5,994 bases of DNA. Source: JAYSRU01 sp043720875 (lineage in GTDB: Bacteria; Bacteroidota; Bacteroidia; Flavobacteriales_D; Crocinitomicaceae). Below are positions 1 to 5,582 of this stretch, piece by piece. Under the pieces are notes generated by a model. The model saw only the letters and a list, made by a program, of their open reading frames with translations, did not search any database and had not been told where the DNA came from. The first letter of the stretch is position 1. Every line of letters starts with the position of its first letter. Position numbers and translations under genes: made by a program. The stretch is from positions 1 to 5,994 of the forward strand of contig JAYSRU010000048.1 of the NCBI GenBank assembly GCA_043720875.1. Direction: 5' to 3'.

Positions 1-121
1 GAACGATAGCTCCAGGAATTGGAAATTCTTCATTGTCTTGGATAGAGAAAACCCGACCAGTTATTTGGGAATTTGCATTAAAAATGCAACAAATGAATGT
101 GCAAAAAAGATAATATTTCAT
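1..121 (-). CDS. TonB-dependent receptor with carboxypeptidase-regulatory-like N-terminal domain (N-terminal fragment)
   Basis: The first 40 codons of a gene running leftward out of the window can be read from an ATG at 121-119. The translation opens with a short signal peptide (MKYYLFCTFICCIFNANSQ, likely cleaved near the Ser-Gln at 18-19). It continues as ITGRVFSIQDNEEFPIPGAIV, the typical first strand and turn of a CarboxypepD_reg-like domain (I/V-x-G-x-V ... P-I-P-G-A-x-V). In Bacteroidota this domain sits at the N-terminus of many TonB-dependent outer-membrane receptors. The plug and barrel would lie outside the window, so the receptor call is inferred from the domain and from the Cys-rich HYC_CC_PP-like gene 61 bp upstream on the same strand, a common partner of such receptors. 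The substrate cannot be read from this fragment. The alternative is another secreted protein carrying the same N-terminal domain. Confidence 0.7.
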   Translation of the reverse strand, partial: MKYYLFCTFICCIFNANSQITGRVFSIQDNEEFPIPGAIV

Positions 122-152
122 TTATTTTTCTTTATTATTAAACATCGACATT

Positions 153-169
153 TTGTACTTTGTGTACAA
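153..169. other. Perfect 6-bp inverted repeat between the Cys-rich gene and the receptor gene
   Basis: TTGTAC and GTACAA flank a 5-base spacer (TTTGT), giving a 17-bp dyad in the 61-bp gap between two leftward genes. In the leftward transcript it would fold as a short hairpin about 30 nt before the receptor start codon. No long T-run follows, so it does not look like a classical intrinsic terminator. It could be a protein-binding operator or an mRNA processing or attenuation hairpin setting the ratio of the two genes. A second, all-A/T dyad (TATTTA-ATTC-TAAATA, 174-189) overlaps the upstream gene's stop codon and is less convincing. Confidence 0.4.
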
Positions 170-182
170 CGAGTATTTAATT

Positions 183-575
183 CTAAATAAGAAATTCTTG
201 GTTCTCTATTATTAACTGAACACCTGTTTTGAATAACGGAGGTGCATAAATGAGGTGAATTGCTTCAGATTCATCATTGTTAAGTTTTCTGAATTGATTT
301 GTCCAACTCACATTAGTCGACACCAAGTCAAAAATATCAGAAGAAAATTTTAGTCCTTCATAATTTTCGGCGAAATCAAATTTAACATGAAGGTTTATAC
401 TAACGTCAGCGCAACAGTCTTCAGCTTCAGGAGTAGCGCTACAACAAGAAGATTCTTCTGCTACGCAGCAAATTTGAGCATTTTCACTAGAAAACATTTG
501 CTCAAGCACCGATATTCCAGCAGTACTTACTAGAACTATAAAAATTAAAAAGAATGAAGCAATGGCTTTAAACAT
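183..575 (-). CDS. HYC_CC_PP-like small secreted cysteine-rich protein
   Basis: A 130-residue protein. The frame is open back to a TTG at 581, but the ATG at 575-573 directly precedes the hydrophobic signal peptide (MFKAIASFFLIFIVLVSTAG), so I start it there. The mature part has three Cys-Cys pairs at residues 36-37, 44-45 and 54-55 within about 20 residues. It ends with YAPPLFKTGVQLIIENQEFLI, which resembles the C-terminal Pro-Pro segment of the Bacteroidota HYC_CC_PP family, as do the length and the STAGISV run after the signal peptide. The His-Tyr-Cys triplet normally found right after that run is absent (LEQMFSS stands there), so this is a divergent member. It lies 61 bp upstream of, and collinear with, a TonB-dependent receptor start, the usual setting for this family. 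Metal or redox binding by the Cys pairs is inference. The protein is probably periplasmic or surface-associated. Confidence 0.7.
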   Translation of the reverse strand: MFKAIASFFLIFIVLVSTAGISVLEQMFSSENAQICCVAEESSCCSATPEAEDCCADVSINLHVKFDFAENYEGLKFSSDIFDLVSTNVSWTNQFRKLNNDESEAIHLIYAPPLFKTGVQLIIENQEFLI

Positions 576-642
576 GTGCAAATTTATTACTTTTTTCTAG
601 AGCTCCTGTTTTTTTATTGTTAAGAAAACTTAGAATCGCCTT

Positions 643-1491
643 TCAAATTTTGTATTCTGGTAATTTATCTTTCTTTTTCAAGTGCATGATTCTAAGGTCA
701 TTGAAAACACTATACGTGGTTTTTAATATTACCTTCACTAAATAATCCTTAGACTTTCCTTTGGTTTGCAAACAAGTAGAGAAATAAAAAGTATTGCAAG
801 GTGTTTCCATATAACCAATTAGCCAAGTGATATTTTCACCATTTTGCATCCCAGATCCTATTGTTTGGTGAATCAAGCAACCCAGAGAATCGGTTACTTC
901 AGAAATTCTTTTTAGTACATCTTGATTTACACTTCGGCTATCTAGTTTTCCGTTACGTAGTTTTCTTAAGAAATCTATTTGTTGCCTTGGAGAAATTTTT
1001 AAGCCATCCTCTCTCCAGAATCGATCCAAGCCTCCAGTCGTGTCTTTGTTTCCATAATTAAATTGAATCAAACCGTTCAAAATTCTAGCATGCCCAATTC
1101 CCTTTGTGAGCTTCTTAAAAAACCAAGGGGTACTAGTTTTAAAAGCTTCGGCTAGATCTTGTGCTCTATTCCAATTCTGGTTGGGATAGATGACACTATC
1201 CCAATCGAAAATTGTTTTATCATCCGTAAGAATTTGATGATCCAAGCCCATTAAAACCAAAGGTAGGTAGAACGTTTCACCCGGAGAATAGAGTGAATCG
1301 CATTGTGCTCGGTTATGATAAAGATAGGCATCATGCTTCTCATCAAAAAGCATAAACGAACCAGGTATTCCTAATTTTGCAAAATGTTTTGAAATGATTT
1401 TTGGCTCAATCTGTACTGACTTGGTACTGCACGAACAAAGTATCGTGATGAGCAACAGTAGATTAAATAGACCTAAAAATAAATATCTCAT
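643..1491 (-). CDS. Class D beta-lactamase-like lipoprotein with a degenerate active site (probable pseudoenzyme)
   Basis: A 282-residue protein starting at ATG 1491-1489. The N-terminus is a lipoprotein signal with lipobox L18-C-S-C21, so lipid attachment at C21 and an envelope location are predicted. Residues about 35-270 follow the class D (OXA-type) beta-lactamase layout: GIPGSFMLFD (41-50), a helix-start segment YSPGETFYLP (68-77), S120-T-P-W, F-N-Y146-G147-N148-K-D, GG-x-x-x-FW (153-159), LKISP (164-168) and T-x-GSG...WLIGYMET (210-230). Active class D enzymes have S-T-F-K in the helix-start segment. Here the nucleophile Ser is Glu72 (GAA) and the carbamylated Lys is Tyr75 (TAC). The S-x-V motif is S120-T-P, the Leu after the conserved Trp is Arg160, and K-T-G is Q209-T-I211. 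Hydrolysis or acylation by the normal mechanism is therefore not expected. Length and frame are intact, with no frameshift or internal stop. A sensor, scaffold or ligand-binding role is inference. It lies 61 bp after the DUF5916 gene on the same strand. Confidence 0.8.
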   Translation of the reverse strand: MRYLFLGLFNLLLLITILCSCSTKSVQIEPKIISKHFAKLGIPGSFMLFDEKHDAYLYHNRAQCDSLYSPGETFYLPLVLMGLDHQILTDDKTIFDWDSVIYPNQNWNRAQDLAEAFKTSTPWFFKKLTKGIGHARILNGLIQFNYGNKDTTGGLDRFWREDGLKISPRQQIDFLRKLRNGKLDSRSVNQDVLKRISEVTDSLGCLIHQTIGSGMQNGENITWLIGYMETPCNTFYFSTCLQTKGKSKDYLVKVILKTTYSVFNDLRIMHLKKKDKLPEYKI

Positions 1492-1508
1492 TACAAAAAC
1501 AATTTAAG

Positions 1509-1544
1509 CAAAAATATACTTAAAAATTAAATGGAACACATCAA
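1509..1544 (-). promoter_or_regulatory. Candidate promoter for the class D-like lipoprotein gene
   Basis: On the leftward strand TATTTTTG (1516-1509) matches the Bacteroidota -7 consensus TAnnTTTG and ends 17 nt before the ATG. A TTG at 1544-1542 could be the -33 element, but the 25-bp spacer is longer than the usual 17-23. The -7 box lies in the loop of a 6-bp dyad TTTAAG-N10-CTTAAA (1503-1524), which could be an operator or a weak hairpin. In AT-rich DNA such boxes also arise by chance, and read-through from the DUF5916 gene is possible. Confidence 0.35.
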
Positions 1545-1552
1545 TTCAATTT

Positions 1553-3994
1553 TTACTTACCTCCTTTTTTCATTTTAAACCAAATCGCATCTATAAAGAA
1601 TAATGCTCGAAGACTAATGCTATTGACTTGGTCTTGTTTGAAAAGAGAATTAAATGTTCCAAAATATCCTGATTCGATCACATTCTTGTAATCGAAAATA
1701 TTATTTTTCCAGGCAATAGACAAGCGTGCTCCAGGATAAAAAACCCATTGATAACTCATGTCAACCGTAAACGCGTTGTAAGAAATATCATGCAATTCTC
1801 CATTTGGGCCAATTCCCGTGTAAGACGTTTGTGCACGTTGTCCTTCATCATTTAAGCTTGAAAAGAAATTGTACTCAATTTGAGACCAATAATGTCTAAA
1901 AACAAGATTCAGATTCATTCTGTTTGTAAAAGTATAAGCCAAATTCAAGGTGTTGATAATATTCGTTCGGTTTCTCGTTCCAATAATAATTTCTTCGCCC
2001 ATATCTGTGTACGGACGCACATAACCATATTCATTGAACGTTTTCTCAAGGTTACTACCGATAACAAAAAAGAAATTATTACTAACTCTTAACCTTGGTT
2101 CTAATCCAATTTGATAAGAATTGTAGTGATAGCTTTGATCAAAATTACTACTCACATTTGCATCAATATCTAACGCAAAGCGTTTTGAATAATCAGAAGA
2201 AAAATAGGGTGAATAGTTAAACGTTGCTGGGTAAAAAACGGTTTTACCAAATTTTCGGGCTTCGAAAAAGTCAATTGTTGCCGATGAAACTCCTAAGCTA
2301 TTCCCGATGCTTAAAAATTTCCGTGTAGTTCCATTCGCTGAAATCTCATTATAATTACTTGAAAATAATTGAGGTTTATAGAGCATTTCTATGTTTGTGA
2401 ATAGCTTGAAAGATTTGCGCAAAAACATCCCTTTAGGCTCGAAATACCTTAATGTCAAACGATTTGAAAACACTCTACTGTTGTTATTTTGTAAATATCC
2501 AAAGTCATTTATCTCGTACGTATCGCTCTCTTCATAATAGGATGTCTCGGTTTGAAACCTACCAATTGCCTTGCCTCCAGCAATATACATGCTGTGTCCA
2601 ATAAGTTTGTTTTGAGCACTTATGTTACTAACTTTTAATGTTGTGGTACCAAAATATTTCAAATCTGGGGTGTAAACCGTTACATCTGCAACACTTACAT
2701 TAGCATCAGGGGCATTGCCTTGACGTAAAACATTTGTGTTTAAAAAGGATACAGTACCATTGTTTTTTAAATTTTGAGAAAGGACAATTACATTGTAATT
2801 GGTGAATGGATTAGTCACTACTTTTCTGGTATTTCCTAGTGAATCTGTAATTACTGCTTTAGATTCACCCACAACTGAATTAAAGAAACCTACTCCCAAT
2901 CCTTTTTCAGTTCTACCTGAAATTTTTGTTGCATTCAATAAAGAAGCAACTGTTGGGTTACTCGTGACTTTCTCACCACTTTTTAAATCAGCATAAGCAG
3001 AATTAAAATTTAAAGGTTCTCCTCCAATACGCCTAGAATAAAATACATCACCGATAGAAAAAAGATCTGTTCCTTCTGTAAAAAATGACCTATTTTCATT
3101 ATATTTAATTTCGAAAGGTCCAACATTTAACACCTGCTGATCCGAAACGGTTTGCCCAAAATCGGGAATCAAACTCATGTCGAGCGTAAAGGCTTCTGAA
3201 AGCCCATACTTTAAATCCATTCCAACAGTAGTTTTTGAACCCCACTCTTGCTTCCCGTTGATCGAGTTTACTGCATTGATTGCATAAGATGAAATATATG
3301 GACTAATCGACAAACGAAGCGGACTTTTAATGCCTACAACACCAACGGTTGGTCCATTTTGGGCAATTTCACCATATTTTTCTGGATCCACAGGAAAAAA
3401 GTAAGACTGTTGTCTTTCACGCCTAACATTTCGCACAAAGTTGATCCTCCAATCTTGTATGCTGTCTTTTGAAAATCGAATTGCGGCTAACGGAATTTTC
3501 ATTTCAAAAGCCCATCCAGTGTCCGTTCGAACAACTTTACTACTCCAAACAGCATTCCAATTGGCATCAAAATCTACATCGTTAATTAACGCATCTATTT
3601 CTACACCTGCAGCCGTAACTCCAAACGCAAAACCATTTAATCCTTGTCCGTAGGTATCTATTAATATTGCTGCCCAATCTGCATTACCTTGATCATCTCT
3701 GGTCGACATTACCGTTAAAACTGAATCGGGACTTGGATCCTCCAAATTAGCACCCACATATAAGTTGGTATTATCATAAATTAAATACATCGTACTTTTA
3801 AACCTACTTTGTTCACCAAATTTGGGGTAATTGACCGTAAAGTTTCCTGCTTTACTTGCTTTCGACCAAATTTGTTCGTTTAGCAAGCCGTCGATCTTAA
3901 TTGATTCTTCAGTACGGATTACTTCATATGCTGTTTGTGATAAAACTACATTTAAAGTTGTAAAAAGATAAATAATTGTTAATACTGATTTCAT
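1553..3994 (-). CDS. DUF5916 outer-membrane protein with N-terminal CBM9-like domain
   Basis: An 813-residue protein starting at ATG 3994-3992. It has a signal peptide (MKSVLTIIYLFTTLNVVLSQ, probable cleavage near residue 19-20). A beta-sandwich domain resembling carbohydrate-binding family 9 / DOMON follows: I34-D-G-L-L-N-E40-x-x-W43 starts it, and DNTNLYVGANLEDP, NADWAAILIDT and GWAFEMKIPLAAIRF mark its core, to about residue 215. The remainder is the DUF5916 region. Its signature is PDFGQTVSDQQVLNVGPFE followed by NRSFFTEGTDLF (277-312) and SRRIGG (320-325), then many alternating strands consistent with an outer-membrane barrel. The length fits the family, which is common in Bacteroidota, has no settled function, and is often annotated simply as a hydrolase or carbohydrate-binding protein. 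The C-terminus ends in a basic KMKKGGK tail instead of the terminal aromatic typical of barrels. Binding of a glycan or other surface ligand is inference. It is the first gene of the leftward block. Confidence 0.85.
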   Translation of the reverse strand: MKSVLTIIYLFTTLNVVLSQTAYEVIRTEESIKIDGLLNEQIWSKASKAGNFTVNYPKFGEQSRFKSTMYLIYDNTNLYVGANLEDPSPDSVLTVMSTRDDQGNADWAAILIDTYGQGLNGFAFGVTAAGVEIDALINDVDFDANWNAVWSSKVVRTDTGWAFEMKIPLAAIRFSKDSIQDWRINFVRNVRRERQQSYFFPVDPEKYGEIAQNGPTVGVVGIKSPLRLSISPYISSYAINAVNSINGKQEWGSKTTVGMDLKYGLSEAFTLDMSLIPDFGQTVSDQQVLNVGPFEIKYNENRSFFTEGTDLFSIGDVFYSRRIGGEPLNFNSAYADLKSGEKVTSNPTVASLLNATKISGRTEKGLGVGFFNSVVGESKAVITDSLGNTRKVVTNPFTNYNVIVLSQNLKNNGTVSFLNTNVLRQGNAPDANVSVADVTVYTPDLKYFGTTTLKVSNISAQNKLIGHSMYIAGGKAIGRFQTETSYYEESDTYEINDFGYLQNNNSRVFSNRLTLRYFEPKGMFLRKSFKLFTNIEMLYKPQLFSSNYNEISANGTTRKFLSIGNSLGVSSATIDFFEARKFGKTVFYPATFNYSPYFSSDYSKRFALDIDANVSSNFDQSYHYNSYQIGLEPRLRVSNNFFFVIGSNLEKTFNEYGYVRPYTDMGEEIIIGTRNRTNIINTLNLAYTFTNRMNLNLVFRHYWSQIEYNFFSSLNDEGQRAQTSYTGIGPNGELHDISYNAFTVDMSYQWVFYPGARLSIAWKNNIFDYKNVIESGYFGTFNSLFKQDQVNSISLRALFFIDAIWFKMKKGGK

Positions 3995-4010
3995 GAAAAA
4001 AAAAGAAGTG

Positions 4011-4018
4011 CGAAATTA
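4011..4018 (-). promoter_or_regulatory. Weak -7-like box for the DUF5916 gene
   Basis: TAATTTCG on the leftward strand differs from TAnnTTTG at one position and ends 16 nt before the ATG at 3994, a sensible distance. I see no TTG at the -33 spacing, so the assignment is weak. It is the best candidate in the 64-bp divergent region for leftward transcription. Confidence 0.25.
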
Positions 4019-4036
4019 AAGTAATTAATTAACTTT
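4018..4036. other. Dyad AAAGT-N9-ACTTT in the divergent intergenic region
   Basis: AAAGT (4018-4022) and ACTTT (4032-4036) are inverted around the 8-bp palindrome TTAATTAA (4025-4032). The dyad overlaps the rightward -7 box and touches the leftward candidate box. This is a plausible position for a shared regulator, but the arms are short and the region is A/T-rich, so chance is a real alternative. Confidence 0.25.
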
Positions 4037-4037
4037 G
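4030..4037 (+). promoter_or_regulatory. -7 promoter box (TAACTTTG) for the orphan lipoprotein pair
   Basis: TAACTTTG is an exact match to the Bacteroidota TAnnTTTG consensus and lies 21 nt upstream of the TTG start at 4059. No clear TTG is seen at -33, where the sequence instead holds the A-rich stretch 3995-4006 and GAAGTGCGAAATT. A transcript starting a few bases downstream would have a leader of only about 12-18 nt. The match and its position make it the most credible promoter of the rightward pair. Confidence 0.5.
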
Positions 4038-4058
4038 GGATATCACTAATCACTCAAA

Positions 4059-4997
4059 TTGACTAAAATAAAGTTAAAATTTGCTTATATTCTTTTGATT
4101 GGCTCATTCTTTTGTGCTAATTTATATTCTTGTGCGAAAGCGATATATATTCCAAAGCAAAGTGAAGCTGAAAAATTATTGGATAGAAAAGTATTTATTG
4201 CCAACGAATTGAAGTCTACATTTGAGCCTGAATTCACATACATAGGAATATCTTTTTCTGACAATTCAAGTTTGCGTCCAAATTCTTTTTATGTTTTAGA
4301 TTCTCTCTATGCCATTAAACAATTAAATGAATCCTCGCGTAAAGTAGATGCAAATTTGGAGCGTGAGATAGAAATTCAAAGAGGTCTTGCGTTTAAGGAA
4401 AAGGATAGGATAAAAAATAAAGTGGAACATTTGTTTGTTTTAGAAGGTTTGACCGTATCAGAATATTGTAATTCTTTTTTCATATTTGACGACTCAGATA
4501 CTATTGTCGAATCAAAAATCACTGAAAGGTATTTGCTCGCTAATGGTTATAGACAATATTTCGAGCTATTCACCCTAGAACTTCCGTTAAATCCAAACAT
4601 TCCTACAACAGATAAATACGAAGCGGCCTTTTACAAAATGTACAAAGCCCGATTAGCTGTACTAACAGGAAAACATCAATCGGATTTTTTGACGCACGCC
4701 TTCAATTTACTCAAATGCCTTAAAGAATCCAAAGTTAGAGGGCTGCAAGTTCAGTATATGGTTCAACCTTGGATAAATTCAGAGTTAGATCGTGAATTAG
4801 AACAAACAGGATACCTTGAGGTGGAAGATTTAACGGAAACGTTTGAAGTCATTAATTCGATCAATTACAGTACCGGATATGTTGCTAAAGTAAAGTATTC
4901 TTACAGAACAGATTCATGGCACAATCTTCGTTACACGATTACTTTAGACCCTTACCTAGAAATAAACAATAAAACACTAATAAATCAAAATTTATGA
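4059..4997 (+). CDS. Unrecognised exported protein, probable lipoprotein, TTG start
   Basis: A 312-residue protein I do not recognise. The frame is closed upstream by TAA at 4047-4049. No ATG or GTG occurs before the signal peptide, so TTG 4059-4061 is the only reasonable start, giving MTKIKLKFAYILLIGSFFCA then NLYSC. The lipobox would be L22-Y-S24-C25, with an unusual Tyr at -2, so lipidation at C25 is likely but not certain. Residues about 84-125 are highly charged (SSRKVDANLEREIEIQ, KEKDRIKNKVEH) and probably form a long helix or coiled coil. A second helical stretch covers about 184-255. The C-terminal 50 residues (YVAKVKYSYR, LRYTITLDPYLEI) look beta-rich. The stop overlaps the next gene's ATG (ATGA), which implies co-expression with it. 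No catalytic motif is visible and no function is proposed. Confidence 0.8.
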   Translation: MTKIKLKFAYILLIGSFFCANLYSCAKAIYIPKQSEAEKLLDRKVFIANELKSTFEPEFTYIGISFSDNSSLRPNSFYVLDSLYAIKQLNESSRKVDANLEREIEIQRGLAFKEKDRIKNKVEHLFVLEGLTVSEYCNSFFIFDDSDTIVESKITERYLLANGYRQYFELFTLELPLNPNIPTTDKYEAAFYKMYKARLAVLTGKHQSDFLTHAFNLLKCLKESKVRGLQVQYMVQPWINSELDRELEQTGYLEVEDLTETFEVINSINYSTGYVAKVKYSYRTDSWHNLRYTITLDPYLEINNKTLINQNL

Positions 4998-5503
4998 AAT
5001 CAATATTATCTCTAATTGCGCTTTTGAGCTTTACTGTTTATGGACAAGATGCATCGGACACCGTAGGAATGGGTAAAACAAAAATTGCTGTGAAAAAATG
5101 GGCCGACTCTACTTTTTACAAATTCTCAAACCCTGTTTTCAACGATTATAAAATAGGCTATTCTGATGAATACACAATTGCTGTTCAACGTAAAAAATCT
5201 TTAAAGAAAACCATTGATAGATTAGAGGTTTCTAAATCCAATAATACACTTACAACGGAAGAGTATGATCGTCAAGTTCTGATGATTAAAGAAAGACAAG
5301 ATGTAATTGATAAAGATTTAAGTGAACAAGAATTAATAAACGGACTTTCTATTCTTTTTTCTGGAAATTTCACAACCAATAACGGTAATACAGTTTATGT
5401 AGAATATTTAGTAACCCTTACACCTAAAGCAGTGGTTGCAAATTACGAACAAACAAAAATGATTGGGTTATACGAAAATGATGCGATTCGTAAAAAGAAA
5501 TAA
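4994..5503 (+). CDS. Unrecognised small exported protein, coupled to the upstream lipoprotein
   Basis: A 169-residue protein I do not recognise. The ATG at 4994-4996 overlaps the upstream stop codon by 4 bp (ATGA), so translational coupling is likely. A signal peptide is clear (MKSILSLIALLSFTVYG, probable cleavage just before or after Q18). The mature part begins with a short segment containing KKWADSTFYKFSNPVF (34-49). It then has a Lys/Glu-rich helical hairpin from about 65 to 120 (QRKKSLKKTIDRLE, turn at SNNTLTTEEYDRQ, then VLMIKERQDVIDKDLSEQEL). It finishes with beta-like strands (NTVYVEYLVTLTP, 132-144) and a basic RKKK tail. There is no lipobox, so it is probably periplasmic or secreted. 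Like its partner it has a charged helical middle and a beta-rich end, but I cannot show that the two are homologous. A partner or complex role with the upstream lipoprotein is inferred from the overlap only. Confidence 0.8.
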   Translation: MKSILSLIALLSFTVYGQDASDTVGMGKTKIAVKKWADSTFYKFSNPVFNDYKIGYSDEYTIAVQRKKSLKKTIDRLEVSKSNNTLTTEEYDRQVLMIKERQDVIDKDLSEQELINGLSILFSGNFTTNNGNTVYVEYLVTLTPKAVVANYEQTKMIGLYENDAIRKKK

Positions 5504-5527
5504 GCACGCCTTCGAATAAGTCATAAA

Positions 5528-5562
5528 TTGACTAGTATTATCAATCTATTCGATTAGTTTTG
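5528..5562 (+). promoter_or_regulatory. Candidate promoter for kup
   Basis: TAGTTTTG (5555-5562) matches the TAnnTTTG -7 consensus, and TTG at 5528-5530 could serve as the -33 element with a 24-bp spacer, one base longer than usual. The -7 box ends 20 nt before the ATG at 5583. It lies in the 79-bp gap after the orphan pair, which suggests that kup can be transcribed independently of it. An imperfectly placed dyad (TCGAATA at 5512-5518, TATTCGA at 5547-5553) surrounds the TTG. Confidence 0.5.
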
Positions 5563-5582
5563 CATCCTTAAATTGCAAAATA

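Noticed and set aside
576..581. TTG start at 581 for the Cys-rich protein, extending it by two residues
   Set aside because: The ATG at 575 directly precedes the signal peptide and is a stronger start; the extra residues add nothing.
579..586. TAAATTTG on the leftward strand as a -7 promoter box of the Cys-rich gene
   Set aside because: It ends only 3 nt before the ATG, so the transcript would be leaderless, and no TTG exists at -33 spacing. It is probably a chance A/T match.
576..642. Intrinsic terminator after the class D-like gene
   Set aside because: Only a 4-bp TAAG/CTTA stem is seen, with no GC-rich stem and no T-run in the right orientation. Read-through cannot be excluded.
861..1061. 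Rightward open frame of 66 codons
   Set aside because: It lies wholly antisense inside the class D-like gene, whose motifs establish the real frame, and it has no recognisable domain.
643..1491. Functional OXA-type antibiotic resistance gene
   Set aside because: The catalytic Ser and Lys and the KTG motif are all replaced, so beta-lactam hydrolysis by the known mechanism is not expected.
3441..3653. Rightward open frames inside the DUF5916 gene (also 1880-2092 and 2799-2996)
   Set aside because: They are antisense shadows of a well-supported 813-residue protein, with no credible start context or protein features.
4059..5503. The two orphan proteins as tandem duplicates of one another
   Set aside because: They share only a general layout (charged helices then beta strands). 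I found no convincing residue-by-residue match.
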